Part shown: in pieces, positions 1 to 9,146 of the stretch | How the letters are laid out: each line of letters starts with the position of its first letter | Numbering within the stretch: the first letter of the stretch is position 1 | NCBI RefSeq assembly: GCF_001562255.1 | Contig: NZ_CP014301.1 | Span: forward strand, 558,001 to 622,000 | Length of the DNA: 64,000 nucleotides | Origin: Bosea sp. PAMC 26642 | GTDB taxonomy: Bacteria; Pseudomonadota; Alphaproteobacteria; Rhizobiales; Beijerinckiaceae | Direction: 5' to 3' | Made by a program: the position numbers and the translations under genes | The notes under the pieces: generated by a model | What the model was told of the DNA's origin: nothing | Seen by the model: only the letters and a program-made list of their open reading frames with translations | The model's database searches: none

Positions 1-2
1 CG

Positions 3-401
3 GTCGGCGAGCGCGGCCTCAAGCTGTCGGGCGGCGAGAAGCAGCGCGTCGCCATCGCCCGCACCATCCTCAAGGGCCCGCCCGTGCTGGTGCTCGACGA
101 GGCGACCTCGGCGCTCGATTCCTTCACCGAGAAGGAGATCCAGGACGCGCTCGACCGGGTCAGCGAGGGCCGCACGACGTTGGTGATCGCGCACAGGCTC
201 TCAACCGTGATCAACGCCGATGAGATCATCGTCCTCGACAAGGGCCTGATCGCCGAGCGCGGCAGTCATCCGCAGTTGCTGGCGGCCAATGGTGTCTACG
301 CGGCCCTCTGGAATCGCCAGCGCCAGGTCGATGAGGCCAAGGCAACGCTCCAGCGCGCCACGCAGGAAGAGGAGCCGAGCGTGCGGGTCAGCCTGACGTA
401 A
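3..401 (+). CDS. ABC exporter ATP-binding C-terminus (Atm1/ABCB7-like), 5' cut by window
   Basis: Only the last 132 codons are in the window; the reading frame is open from base 3. The signature motif [13 protein letters not shown] is followed by Walker B and D-loop ([13 protein letters not shown]) and the switch histidine (VIAHRLST), so this is the end of a nucleotide-binding domain. The [10 protein letters not shown] stretch and the tail VYAALWNRQ resemble mitochondrial/bacterial Atm1-type half-exporters, which export glutathione-linked sulfur or metal compounds across the inner membrane. The membrane domain would lie upstream. ABC-exporter identity is certain; the Atm1 subfamily is inferred from these motifs. 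Confidence 0.85.
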   Translation, partial: VGERGLKLSGGEKQRVAIARTILKGPPVLVLDEATSALDSFTEKEIQDALDRVSEGRTTLVIAHRLSTVINADEIIVLDKGLIAERGSHPQLLAANGVYAALWNRQRQVDEAKATLQRATQEEEPSVRVSLT

Positions 402-508
402 CAGGGCAGGCGCCTTCCTTTATAATCGCTCGCATTTTCGGCACCGTTCCTGCATCTTCGGCCGTGCCGGATGCGTTGCGGCGGCGAGGTGAAGCGGGGG
501 CTTTTTCC

Positions 509-1033
509 ATGTTCGATCCGACGACATTCGTAGGCTTTCACACCTGGCTGAGCCTGATCGCTATCGTCGCGGGCTTTCCCATGGCGGCCGGCTTGCTCAA
601 GGGCCACACGGTTCCGAACTGGACCGGCATCTTCCTCGCCACCGCCTTTGCCACCAGCGCGACAGGCTTCGGTTTCCCCTTCAATGGCGTTCTGCCCTCG
701 CACATCATCGGCGCGATCTCGCTCGTGCTTGTCGCGATTGCGGGTTACGGTCTCTATGGCCGGGGCCTCGCCGGCGGCTGGCGGCGCGCCTATGCGATCA
801 CGGCCATGCTCACTTTCTATCTGCTCGTCTTTGTTCTGGTCGCGCAGCTCTTCTCCAAGGTGCCGTTCCTGCGCGCCATGGCGCCGACCCAGTCGGAGCC
901 GCCCTTTGCCATCGCCGAAGGGCTCGTACTGGTCATTTTCGCGGCCTGGACCTGGCTGGCAACCCGGCGCTTCGCCGGGACAGGCTTTCGCCCGTCGGAC
1001 AGCGCCGTTTCCCGCGTCAGCGCGTCGCGATGA
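509..1033 (+). CDS. Small multi-pass membrane protein, unknown function
   Basis: A 174-residue protein with about five hydrophobic segments (residues ~10-30, 35-55, 65-90, 100-120 and 135-155) and short loops. The ATG at 509 is chosen because the first membrane segment starts soon after it; an in-frame GTG at 464 would add a non-hydrophobic leader. I do not recognise a named family. Its 3' end overlaps the convergent methyltransferase gene by 17 bp, so the two genes meet tail to tail. Confidence 0.7.
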   Translation: MFDPTTFVGFHTWLSLIAIVAGFPMAAGLLKGHTVPNWTGIFLATAFATSATGFGFPFNGVLPSHIIGAISLVLVAIAGYGLYGRGLAGGWRRAYAITAMLTFYLLVFVLVAQLFSKVPFLRAMAPTQSEPPFAIAEGLVLVIFAAWTWLATRRFAGTGFRPSDSAVSRVSASR

Positions 1034-1787
1034 AGAACAGGCGCGGGAAGGGCAGCAGCACGCTGCCGTCGGGCAGGGCAGGGTAGGCCTGCGCGATTGC
1101 CGTCGTATAGCGCTCCAGAAAGCCGGCTCGCTGCGCGTCGTCCAGCGGATCAAGGAAGGGACGCAGGCCTGCGCCTCTGAACCATTCCACGATCGCCTCC
1201 GGGCCTCCCGCCAAATGATGGAAATAGGTCGTGCGCCAGATGTCGGTCTCGGCGGCGACGCTGCTCAGGATGCGGAAATACCACTCCGCAGGCTGGCGCG
1301 TGCCGCGCGCGTTCGCGGCATTGGCAAGCGCTCCAGCCCATGGACCGTCGGCCGCGATCTCGCGCATCAGCACATGGGCCGGCTCGTCGAGATTGTCGGG
1401 CATCTGGACGGCCAGGCTTCCGCCCGCGCGGAGCTTCGTCATCAACGCCGGCAGCAAGGCCTCGTGATCGGGCACCCATTGCAGCGCCGCGTTGGAGAGG
1501 ATCACGTCGAACGGGCCGGCATTTGCCCAGTTCGCGATATCGGCGACCTCGAAGGCGACATCCGGCAGGCGCTTGCGGGCCGCCGTGATCATGTCGGCGG
1601 ACGAATCCATGCCCGAGATTTCGGCCTGCGGAAACCGCCCGCGCAGCAGTTCGGTCGAATTGCCCGGCCCGCAGCCGATATCGGCCGCGCGGCTGACCGC
1701 GCTCGTCTGGATACGGGCGAGCAGGTCCATCACCGGCCGGTTCCGCTCGGCCTCGAACTTGCTGTATTGCGTGGCGGACCAGGTCAT
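1017..1787 (-). CDS. tam: Trans-aconitate 2-methyltransferase
   Basis: A class I SAM-dependent methyltransferase of 256 residues, the usual Tam length. It starts MTWSATQYSKFEAERNRP, like the E. coli enzyme, and carries the SAM-binding motif AADIGCGPGNST near residue 35 and SNAALQWVPDHE near residue 97. Tam methylates trans-aconitate, an inhibitory by-product of aconitase, in the cytoplasm. Of two close ATGs, the one at 1787 is preferred: GGAG sits 6 nt upstream, whereas the ATG at 1793 touches the GGAG. Family assignment is strong; substrate is inferred from the family. Confidence 0.9.
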   Translation of the reverse strand: MTWSATQYSKFEAERNRPVMDLLARIQTSAVSRAADIGCGPGNSTELLRGRFPQAEISGMDSSADMITAARKRLPDVAFEVADIANWANAGPFDVILSNAALQWVPDHEALLPALMTKLRAGGSLAVQMPDNLDEPAHVLMREIAADGPWAGALANAANARGTRQPAEWYFRILSSVAAETDIWRTTYFHHLAGGPEAIVEWFRGAGLRPFLDPLDDAQRAGFLERYTTAIAQAYPALPDGSVLLPFPRLFFIATR

Positions 1788-1997
1788 CGGCATCTCCGGG
1801 GCGGCGTCGAACAAGTGCCCGCCTCGGCGCGGAGCATAGGGATGCCGGAGTTGAGGTTCCAGCCCTGGGGTGCGTCGTACTTCCCCTGCCGCCCATAACC
1901 TCCTAAACCACCGCCCAAGCCCTGCGCCCGACAGCCGCGCAGAGCACCATCACATTCGCGCCTGTTGGCGCTAAAGCCGCAATCGGAACCCCACCCT

Positions 1998-2699
1998 ATG
2001 TCGCTCGTCGATTCCGTCCGCAAGGTGATCGTGCCCATCCACAAGGAGGGCTATGTCTTCATCGCCATCGGGCTCGTGGCCTCGCTCGTGCTCGGGCATC
2101 TCTGGACGCCGTTCGGCTGGATCGGCGCGATCATCACGCTCTGGATCTGCTATTTCTTCCGTGATCCGGTCCGCATCACCCCGCAGCGCGAGGGGCTGGT
2201 GATCTCGCCGGCCGATGGCCGCGTCAGCCAGATCGCCCTGGCCCTGCCGCCGCCGGAACTCAACCTCCCGGCCGAGCCGATGACGCGCATCTCGATTTTC
2301 ATGAACGTCTTCGACTGCCATGTGAACCGCGCGCCCGTCTCGGGCCGGATCGTCAAGATGGCCTATACGCCGGGCTTGTTCCTCAACGCCGAGCTCGACA
2401 AGGCCAGCGACGACAACGAGCGCAACGCGCTGGCGATTGAAACCACGGCCGGCATCGTCGGCGTCGTCCAGATTGCGGGCCTGATCGCGCGCCGCATCGT
2501 GCCCTTCGTCAAGGAGGGCGAGGCGATCGCGACCGGCGAGCGCTTCGGCCTGATCCGCTTCGGCTCCCGCGTCGACGTCTACCTGCCGGTCAGCGTGATC
2601 CCGTTGGTGGGCGAGGGCCAGACCGCCATCGCCGGTGAGACGGTGCTGGCCGATTTTTCCGGCAGCGAACTGATTCCGCGGCCGTTCAAAGGGATTTGA
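1998..2699 (+). CDS. psd: Phosphatidylserine decarboxylase proenzyme
   Basis: A 233-residue short-type Psd, which makes phosphatidylethanolamine from phosphatidylserine at the inner membrane. Two hydrophobic segments near residues 15-50 anchor the N-terminus. [15 protein letters not shown] and the [11 protein letters not shown] block are typical of the family. The self-cleavage site is the Gly189-Ser190 pair in [11 protein letters not shown]; Ser190 becomes the pyruvoyl group of the alpha chain. The next gene in the same direction is pssA, which makes its substrate, as is usual in alphaproteobacteria. The ATG at 1998 places the start right before [13 protein letters not shown]. Confidence 0.95.
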   Translation: MSLVDSVRKVIVPIHKEGYVFIAIGLVASLVLGHLWTPFGWIGAIITLWICYFFRDPVRITPQREGLVISPADGRVSQIALALPPPELNLPAEPMTRISIFMNVFDCHVNRAPVSGRIVKMAYTPGLFLNAELDKASDDNERNALAIETTAGIVGVVQIAGLIARRIVPFVKEGEAIATGERFGLIRFGSRVDVYLPVSVIPLVGEGQTAIAGETVLADFSGSELIPRPFKGI

Positions 2700-2712
2700 G
2701 CTTTCAGGAGAA

Positions 2713-2873
2713 AGCGCGGGGAACCCTCTCCCAAAGGGAGAGGGCAGGGTGAGGGGTCGGACGCTCTCCGGATAGGGCGAATGTCCTGCCGCGCGGTGGG
2801 CTTTGCAGTATTCTGGTCGAACGTCCGTCACCTCACCCTGCCCTCTCCTTACAGGAGAGGGGTTCCCCGCGCT
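2713..2873. repeat. Long inverted repeat between psd and pssA (REP/BIME-like)
   Basis: The left arm (about 2713-2755) and right arm (about 2831-2873) are near-perfect inverted copies of about 42 bp, both containing CCTCACCCTGCCCTCTCC and GGGGAACC. Each arm also has a small internal CTCTCC/GGAGAG hairpin. The roughly 75-bp centre is unique. The unit fills most of the 243-bp gap between psd and pssA. It looks like an extragenic palindromic element, not a simple terminator. Confidence 0.8.
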
Positions 2874-2942
2874 TCACGCGGCGACAGTGGCGAGTTCACA
2901 CCCGCCTAGCCTCCGCCTGAAAAACCGCGTATTCCCGCTCGC

Positions 2943-3788
2943 ATGAGCGACCTGTTTCCCCCTTTCGAGCCCGAGCGCGCCGAATCCAAGCGCGCCCGCT
3001 TCAAGCCCATCCCGTTCCGCCTGATCGCGCCCAACGTCGTGACGCTGCTCGCTTTGTGCCTGGGCCTGACCGCGATGCGCCTCGTCGTCGAGGCCAAATT
3101 CGAGATGGCCACGATCTGCATCCTGATCGCAGCCGCGCTCGACGGCGTCGACGGGCGCTTGGCGCGTATGCTCAAGGGCACCTCGCGCTTCGGCGCCGAG
3201 CTCGATTCGCTGTCGGATTTCGTCAATTTCGGCGTCGCCACCGGCTATGTGCTGTGGATCTTCGTCCTGCACGACCTGAAATCCTTCGGCTGGATCATCG
3301 TTCTGACGCTGGCCTGCGCCATGGCGCTCAGGCTCGCGCGCTTCAACGTCATGATCGACGATCCCGACCGGCCCGACTGGCAGAAGAACTTCTTCGTCGG
3401 AATGCCTGCGCCGGCCGGTGCCATCACCGCCATGCTGCCGCTCTATCTGCAGTTCATCGGCCTGCCGGTCAGCGAATACGGCGCGCCATTCGTCGGCCTC
3501 TACATCCTCTTCATCGCCTTCCTGACGATCTCGCGCATCCCCTGCTATGCCGGCAAGACGCTGGGCACGCGCATCCCGCGCGACCGCGTGCTGCCGATCT
3601 TCGTGGCGGTCGTGGTCGTGGCGGGGCTGCTCTTCGCCTATCCGTTCGAGATGCTGGCGCTGGTCGTGGTCGCCTATCTGGCACTGATTCCCGTCAGCGC
3701 GGCACGCTACCGCAAGCTCGAACGCGAGCACGCCGCATTGCCGGAAGGCCCTGTCGCCGGGCCGGAGACGCCCGCCGACGTGGTTTGA
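2943..3788 (+). CDS. pssA: CDP-diacylglycerol-serine O-phosphatidyltransferase
   Basis: A 281-residue multi-pass membrane enzyme that joins serine to CDP-diacylglycerol, supplying phosphatidylserine for the upstream psd product. The full CDP-alcohol phosphatidyltransferase motif is present: Asp70-Gly71-x2-Ala74-Arg75-x8-Gly84-x3-Asp88-x3-Asp92. About seven hydrophobic segments follow in the usual spacing, with charged tails at both ends. The ATG at 2943 gives MSDLFPPFEPE. Confidence 0.95.
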   Translation: MSDLFPPFEPERAESKRARFKPIPFRLIAPNVVTLLALCLGLTAMRLVVEAKFEMATICILIAAALDGVDGRLARMLKGTSRFGAELDSLSDFVNFGVATGYVLWIFVLHDLKSFGWIIVLTLACAMALRLARFNVMIDDPDRPDWQKNFFVGMPAPAGAITAMLPLYLQFIGLPVSEYGAPFVGLYILFIAFLTISRIPCYAGKTLGTRIPRDRVLPIFVAVVVVAGLLFAYPFEMLALVVVAYLALIPVSAARYRKLEREHAALPEGPVAGPETPADVV

Positions 3789-3815
3789 AGCGACGCGAGC
3801 AGGGCGACCACCACC

Positions 3816-3926
3816 GTCATTCCGGGCAAGCGAAGCGCCGACCCGGAATCCATGCCGGGCCACCACGAGGTTCTGGTCACGCATGGATTCCGGATCAGCG
3901 CGGCTTCGCCGCTGGTCCGGAATGAC
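3816..3926. repeat. Inverted repeat unit after pssA
   Basis: The outer arms GTCATTCCGG (3816) and CCGGAATGAC (ending 3926) are perfect inverted copies. Inside them, CCGGAATCCATG and CATGGATTCCGG form a second nested pair around the centre. The same 5'-GTCATTCCGG start is a common form of dispersed intergenic repeats in Hyphomicrobiales. It lies between convergent pssA and the phasin-like gene, where it could also fold in mRNA from either side. Confidence 0.75.
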
Positions 3927-3972
3927 AGCGCGGGGAGTGTGTTGGGAAAATTCGCGGTGGCGGTCGGCGCGC

Positions 3973-4353
3973 TCAGCCCTTGCGGCTGCGCCCGGTCAGC
4001 CGCGCCGCATTGGCGCGGGTGCGCTTGGAGAACGGCTCCAGCGCGGTGTTGGCAGCCTTGGCGGCGGCCTCGGCGAAATCGACCTGGGCGAGCGGGTTGA
4101 GCGCCATGCCCCACCAGAACATCGCCGCCGCCTGGCTCGCGGCAAAGCCGCTCTCCATCACGGCCGACATCTTCTCGCTGACGGCCTTGGCCGCCTCGCG
4201 TTGGCCCCGGCTGTCGCCCTTGAGCAGGATCGGCATTCGCATGGCAATCGTGAGCCCGGCATCGGCCTGCATCGTCAGCACTTTGGTCGCGAGCGCCTGC
4301 GCTTCCACGCCTGCGCCGGTTACAGAGCGAAGGCTTTTGGTCGATGTCGCCAT
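3973..4353 (-). CDS. Phasin-like helical protein
   Basis: A 126-residue, Ala-rich, mostly helical protein starting MATSTKSLRSVTGAG. The block FWWGMALNPLAQVDFAEAAAKAAN and the alternating small and charged residues resemble phasin-family proteins, which coat polyhydroxyalkanoate granules or act as helical bundles. The start at 4353 follows a weak GAGTGACC; an upstream in-frame ATG (4461) would add an Arg-rich leader. No other PHA gene is in the window, so function is family-level inference only. Confidence 0.55.
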   Translation of the reverse strand: MATSTKSLRSVTGAGVEAQALATKVLTMQADAGLTIAMRMPILLKGDSRGQREAAKAVSEKMSAVMESGFAASQAAAMFWWGMALNPLAQVDFAEAAAKAANTALEPFSKRTRANAARLTGRSRKG

Positions 4354-4637
4354 GCGTTTGGTCACTCCGCAACGAAGGAAAGCCCGTAGTCGACGCACCG
4401 GCTTGCAGGCGGCTGCGACGCCTGCGATCTGGAATGTGGCGTCCGGCCGCCCATTGTGCAATGCGGTATCACGGTTATCCGCATGATTTTATGCATATGA
4501 TGAATGTCGGGGCTGTAATTCATCTCCGCTCTTGCGTCACGCGCATGGCCTCGCGATACATTTATCCGCGGCCCGAAATGCTCTAGAGCCTTTTCTGGAG
4601 CACGCCACCGGCGCGTAGCAGACCTGTCGAGCCGCCC

Positions 4638-5288
4638 TTGAGTTTCTTCGCCACTCCCAGACATCCCGGCTGGCGCCCCATGCTGGTGCTCGCCTCGGCT
4701 TCGCCGCGCCGGCTCGCACTTCTGGAGCAGGCCGGCCTGAAGCCGGACGCCATGCTGCCCGCCGATCTCGACGAGACCCCGCTCAAGGGCGAGCGCCCCC
4801 GCGACCTCTCGCGCCGCCTCGCCCGCGAAAAGGCGCAAGCCGCCGCCGATGGCGCCAAGAGCCGGCCCGATCTCGAAGGCTGCTACATCGTCGCCGCCGA
4901 CACCGTCGTCGCGGTCGGCCGCCGCATCCTGCCCAAGGCCGAGATCGTCGACGAGGCCGCCGCCTGCCTGCGCCTGCTGTCTGGCCGCGCCCACCGGGTC
5001 TACACCTCCGTCGCCGTGGTCACGCCCGGCGGCACGATCCGCGACCGCATCGTCGAGACGAGGCTTCGCTTCAAGCGGCTCTCGAACGAGGATCTGGAGA
5101 TGTATCTCGCCTCCGGCGAATGGCGCGGCAAGGCGGGCGGCTACGCCATCCAGGGCATCGCCGGCTCCTTCGTGGTCAAGCTCGTCGGCTCCTACACCGC
5201 CGTCGTCGGCCTGCCGCTCTACGAGACGGTCAACCTGCTCGGTGGGGAGGGCTTTCCGGTGCGGTTCGGCTGGATGAATGTGGGGTGA
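4638..5288 (+). CDS. maf: Maf-family nucleoside triphosphate pyrophosphatase
   Basis: The cytoplasmic Maf enzymes hydrolyse modified or non-canonical nucleoside triphosphates. [17 protein letters not shown] near the N-terminus is the family substrate loop; [22 protein letters not shown] and [13 protein letters not shown] follow in the expected order. The start is uncertain: TTG at 4638 adds 14 residues, while ATG at 4680 begins directly with [11 protein letters not shown]; neither has a clear ribosome site. In many alphaproteobacteria maf lies just before yacG; here a rhomboid fusion gene and an SDR gene stand between them. Confidence 0.92.
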   Translation: MSFFATPRHPGWRPMLVLASASPRRLALLEQAGLKPDAMLPADLDETPLKGERPRDLSRRLAREKAQAAADGAKSRPDLEGCYIVAADTVVAVGRRILPKAEIVDEAAACLRLLSGRAHRVYTSVAVVTPGGTIRDRIVETRLRFKRLSNEDLEMYLASGEWRGKAGGYAIQGIAGSFVVKLVGSYTAVVGLPLYETVNLLGGEGFPVRFGWMNVG

Positions 5289-5408
5289 GATCGAGCCCCG
5301 CCGGCTTGTCCGGCCCAGTGCTGACATTCGATCAGCCGTGACGCGGCGGTCAACCTCCGGTTGCCGCAGCGTGAGCAAGCGCTAAGGTACGGGGGGAGGG
5401 CTCGCGAC

Positions 5409-7901
5409 ATGGATCTGACACCCGTCTGGGTGAAGGGCGGGGCGACGCGGCGCGCCGTCGCGCTCCTGATCGACCTGCTGATCGTGATGATCGTTGCGCA
5501 GGGGCTGACGGCGCTGCTCTATCCAGCTGCGGGCGGCCGGGTCATCGACAGCACGGGATTTCTGGTCGATTGCCGGCCGGCGCCGCGCCCGGCGGACGTC
5601 GTGCTGCCGCCCGGCTTTGACGCCATGGCGGACGACGACTGCACGCGCAGCTGGTTCGGCCTGCCGGTGATGCGGGCGCATGTCGTGACCGGCCGGAGCA
5701 GCGGGCCGGCCCTCAAGATCTCGCTCACGCGCATCCTCGACGCTGATCGCGCGGCGGCCGTGACCTTCGACGTCGCGAGCCTGCACGGGCTGCTGCTTGT
5801 CCTGATGCGATGGCTGGTCGAGCGCCAGGGCGGCTCGTCGCCGGGGCGCTTGCTCATGGGGCTGCGGCTCATCCCGCTCGTCCCGGACACGACCGACGCC
5901 GAACGGCGCCGGGCGCTGTCCCGCCGCTATCTCGTGTTCGCGTTCCCGCTGGCGATCCCCGCCATCCTGGCCGCGCTGATCTTCGCCGCCGCGCAGGTCG
6001 GCCTGCAGGCACCTGACGAGGCGCTGTCCGCGCTCGTCGGGCTCGCCCAATTGCCGTCGAGCGTCGCCGTCGTCGCCGCCATGCTCGCGGTGGCCCGGCG
6101 CCGGGACGCCTTCTACGACGCCGCGGCCGGCACGACCGTCGTGCAGCTGGTCGAGGGAGCCCGTCAGGTCGATCCGGAGGAACGGGCGGCACCTGCCGGC
6201 GGCAGGTCCGTCCCTGCTGTCACGCTGCGTGGCAGCGCGATGGCGCTCACGCTCGGCCTCCTGCTGACCGGCGTCTTCATCGGCGAGGCTGCATTCTCCT
6301 ACGCGACGAGCGGGCAGTTCGCGATCACGCCGCAAACGATCATCCTGTGGGGCGGGACCTCCTATGAACTCGTCGTGCAGGCCGGCCAATGGTATCGGCT
6401 CGCGCTGGCGCCGTTCCTCCACTGGGGCGCCTTCCACCTTTTCGCCAATCTCGCGCTGCTGCTGGCGGCCGGGCTGCTGATCGAGCCGCTGCTCGGCGCC
6501 GGCTGGCTGCTGGCGGTGTTCCTGCTCGGCGGAATGGCCGCCTCCGCCGCGTCGGTCGCCTTCGGCACGACCGGCCTGCTGGCGGCGGGTGCGTCCGGTG
6601 CGCTGATGGCGCTGACCGGCGCCGGCCTCGTCATGAGCTCGGTGCTGCCGGACGGAGCCCGCCGGCTCGGGCTGCAGGCGTTGTGCATCGCAGTGCTGTT
6701 GCAGGCCGTTCTTCTGAAAGGGCAGATCGGGCCGCACATGGTCGATCAGGCCGCGCATCTCGGCGGCGCGCTGGCGGGCGTGGCGCTGGGCTTCGGCCTG
6801 CGCGCGCTCTGGCGCAGCGGGCAGGACGGCTTGCGCCTCGGCTGGCCGGCCGGCGCCTGCGCGGCCGCGCTGGCGGCTCTCACCTTCGTCTCGGTTTCGC
6901 AGGCCGGCTTCGGCGACGTGCCGCTGGTCAGGCTCCAGATACCGCAAGATCAACTGCCGAAGACCGATGACGAGTGGGCGGCGCGCGCCGGCGAACTTGT
7001 CCGTCGCTTTCCGCGCGATCCGCGCAGCCATCTTGCAGCCGCCATCGCCGCCGGCAGCGACAATGCGGCGCGGGACGCCGCACTCGCGGCGCTCGACCAT
7101 GCCTATGCCGGCGCTCCGGCCGGGGAGGCGGCCCGCTGGCGCCGGAACGCACTCGTGATCGTCGGCAAGACGCGCCGCAAGGCCTATGACTTCGACGCCG
7201 CTAAGGAGCTTTTCGGCCGTGCGATCCTCGCCGGCTTCACACCGGATGCAAGCCTGCTCGGGCTCCGCGCTGATGCCGCGCAGGCACTCGGCCAGTTCGA
7301 CGCCGCGAAAGCCGATCTCGAAGCCCAGTTGCGGCTGCAGCCAGACAACCTCGCGGCGCTCAACGCACTCGCCGCCCTGCTCTCGGCCATGGGCGATCAG
7401 CGGGCGGCGCTCGAGAAGGCGGACGAGGTGCTGCTGCGCCAGCCGGACAGTGTCTCGGCGCAGCGCCAGCGCGGCTGGTTCCTGTTGCTGGACGGACGCT
7501 ATGCCGAAGCGGTCCCAGTGCTCGAGATCGCGGCGCGCCTGGCGCCGAGCGACGCCTATTCGGCGCTGTGGCTTCACCTCGCATCGCTCAGGGCCGGGCA
7601 GGGCGGGCGGATCGCGGAAGCTTCGGCGTCGATCGCGGCCGATGCCTGGCCCGCTCCGGTGCTGCATTATTTCCGCAGCGAAATCGACGAGAAGGCGCTG
7701 ATCGCCACGGCCGCCGACCGGGATCCGGTCAAGGCCCGCGAGCAGGTCTGCGAGGCGCATTTCTACATCGGCGAGCGCCATCTCGCTAATCGGGATCCGG
7801 CACGCGCCGACAGCTATCTCTTCGTCGCCCGGATGAACTGCCCCAAGACCTTCTACGAATGGGCCGGTGCCCGGGCCGAGCTGCGGCGCCTCGGCCAGTG
7901 A
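5409..7901 (+). CDS. RDD domain - rhomboid protease - TPR fusion protein
   Basis: An 830-residue membrane protein with three parts. Residues ~5-210 look like an RDD domain (GATRRAVALLIDLL, then GGSSPGRLLMGLRL). Residues ~280-480 are a rhomboid protease: His343-x3-Asn347 (HLFAN), nucleophile Ser396 in GASGA and catalytic His450 in AAHLGG. Residues ~520-830 hold helical TPR-like repeats with typical ALNALAALLSAMGD and AEAVPVLEIAARLAP patterns. GGGGGGAGGG upstream of the ATG at 5409 is the ribosome site. Rhomboids cut transmembrane helices; the TPR part would be extramembrane and could bind a partner. Catalytic residues are intact. Substrate unknown. Confidence 0.85.
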   Translation: MDLTPVWVKGGATRRAVALLIDLLIVMIVAQGLTALLYPAAGGRVIDSTGFLVDCRPAPRPADVVLPPGFDAMADDDCTRSWFGLPVMRAHVVTGRSSGPALKISLTRILDADRAAAVTFDVASLHGLLLVLMRWLVERQGGSSPGRLLMGLRLIPLVPDTTDAERRRALSRRYLVFAFPLAIPAILAALIFAAAQVGLQAPDEALSALVGLAQLPSSVAVVAAMLAVARRRDAFYDAAAGTTVVQLVEGARQVDPEERAAPAGGRSVPAVTLRGSAMALTLGLLLTGVFIGEAAFSYATSGQFAITPQTIILWGGTSYELVVQAGQWYRLALAPFLHWGAFHLFANLALLLAAGLLIEPLLGAGWLLAVFLLGGMAASAASVAFGTTGLLAAGASGALMALTGAGLVMSSVLPDGARRLGLQALCIAVLLQAVLLKGQIGPHMVDQAAHLGGALAGVALGFGLRALWRSGQDGLRLGWPAGACAAALAALTFVSVSQAGFGDVPLVRLQIPQDQLPKTDDEWAARAGELVRRFPRDPRSHLAAAIAAGSDNAARDAALAALDHAYAGAPAGEAARWRRNALVIVGKTRRKAYDFDAAKELFGRAILAGFTPDASLLGLRADAAQALGQFDAAKADLEAQLRLQPDNLAALNALAALLSAMGDQRAALEKADEVLLRQPDSVSAQRQRGWFLLLDGRYAEAVPVLEIAARLAPSDAYSALWLHLASLRAGQGGRIAEASASIAADAWPAPVLHYFRSEIDEKALIATAADRDPVKAREQVCEAHFYIGERHLANRDPARADSYLFVARMNCPKTFYEWAGARAELRRLGQ

Positions 7902-8008
7902 CGGCGGCGCGCGCCTGCGCCCTCTGACGACTTGCCCCGCTCCGGCAAAAGTCTGATCCTCCCCGCCAACGCAGCCAGCCTCACAAGGCGCGCACAGGAG
8001 GAACACAC

Positions 8009-8830
8009 ATGGCGGGACGACTCAGGGGCAAGGTTGCGATCGTGGCCGGTGCGGGCTCGGTCGGGCCCGGCTGGGGCAACGGCAAGGCGACCGCGACGAT
8101 CTTCGCCCGCGAAGGCGCCAGGGTGATCTGCGCCGACATCGACCGTGTGGCCGCCGAGGAGACTGCCGCCATCATCCAGAACGAGGGCGGCCAGGCCTTC
8201 GCGGTCGAGGCGGACGTCACCAGCGACGAGCAGGTCGCCGATCTCGTCGGCCGCACGCTCGGCCGCTATGGCCGCATCGACATCCTCGACAACAATGTCG
8301 GCATCGCCGAGATCGGCAGCGTGCTCGACCTGACGGAGGAGGCGTGGGAGCGCGCCTTCCGGGTCAATCTCACAGGCGCCGTGCTGGCGATGAAGCACGT
8401 CATCCCGGTGATGCAGCGCCAGTTCGCCGAAAGCGGGGAGGGCGGCTCGATCATCAACATCTCCTCGACCGCCTCGCTGCGCCACACCGGCGTGCCCTAT
8501 GCCAGCCTGGCGGCGACAAAATCGGCGCTGAACCAGCTCAGCCGCAACACCGCCGTCGAATTTGCCGCCCAGAAGATCCGCGTCAACACCATCCTGCCCG
8601 GCCTGATCAAGACGCCGCGCGTCGCGTTGTCGAGCGGGCTCGCCCGGATCTATGGCGAGGGCGATGTCGAGGCGATGTGGGCCGCCCGTGACGCGCAGGT
8701 GCCGATGGGCCATATGGGCGAGGCCTGGGACGTCGCTTACGCGGCGCTCTTCCTTGCCAGCGACGAAGCGCGCTATGTCACCGGGCTCGAACTCGTCGTC
8801 GATGGAGGCATCACGCTCAAATATGGCTGA
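8009..8830 (+). CDS. SDR-family oxidoreductase with displaced active-site tyrosine
   Basis: A 273-residue short-chain dehydrogenase. The cofactor loop GAGSVGPGWGNG is longer than the usual TGxxxGIG. DNNVG replaces NNAG, and INISSTASL supplies the serine region. The expected Tyr-x3-Lys is not present: Tyr164 and Lys171 are separated by six residues, with Leu167 at the normal Tyr position. The end TGLELVVDGGITLKYG is typical of the fold. AGGAGGA precedes the ATG. The stop overlaps the yacG start by 8 bp, so both are probably co-translated. The NAD(P)-dependent fold is clear; activity and substrate are not. Confidence 0.85.
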   Translation: MAGRLRGKVAIVAGAGSVGPGWGNGKATATIFAREGARVICADIDRVAAEETAAIIQNEGGQAFAVEADVTSDEQVADLVGRTLGRYGRIDILDNNVGIAEIGSVLDLTEEAWERAFRVNLTGAVLAMKHVIPVMQRQFAESGEGGSIINISSTASLRHTGVPYASLAATKSALNQLSRNTAVEFAAQKIRVNTILPGLIKTPRVALSSGLARIYGEGDVEAMWAARDAQVPMGHMGEAWDVAYAALFLASDEARYVTGLELVVDGGITLKYG

Positions 8831-9032
8831 ACCGATCAAGCCGGCCCCGACCCTGAAACCCTGCGCGATCTGCGGCAAGCCGGCCGTGGCCCGCTACAAG
8901 CCCTTCTGCAGCACCCGCTGCGCCGATCTCGACCTCGGCCGCTGGCTGAAGGGCAGCTATGTGATTCCCGGCGAGCCCGTCGATGAGGCCGAAGCCGGAA
9001 AGCCCGGCGGCCGCAGCGACGATGGCGAGTGA
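8823..9032 (+). CDS. yacG: DNA gyrase inhibitor / zinc-binding protein YacG
   Basis: A 69-residue protein with the YacG zinc finger: Cys-x2-Cys (CAICG) and Cys-x3-Cys (FCSTRC), followed by ADLDLGRWLKGSYVIPGE. E. coli YacG binds GyrB and inhibits gyrase. The tail is Asp/Glu-rich. The ATG lies inside the end of the SDR gene (8-bp overlap), indicating translational coupling. Confidence 0.92.
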   Translation: MAEPIKPAPTLKPCAICGKPAVARYKPFCSTRCADLDLGRWLKGSYVIPGEPVDEAEAGKPGGRSDDGE

Positions 9033-9146
9033 GGTTGAGCAGCGCGGTCTCCCGCAAACCGCCGCGAAGCGACTGGACAGCCCCGCCCCTAGCCATTATA
9101 CCGCGCCGACCAACAGGAACGCAGGCCTTGAGCCCGCGCACCCGGC

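Noticed and set aside
296..1153. Long minus-strand open frame opposite the first two genes
   Set aside because: Arg/Gly/Glu-rich product without domains, fully opposite the ABC C-terminus and a membrane protein; typical high-GC shadow.
5382..8006. 874-codon minus-strand open frame opposite the rhomboid gene
   Set aside because: Composition (long Arg, Gln, Glu runs) is that of an antisense shadow; the plus strand has catalytic motifs and a ribosome site.
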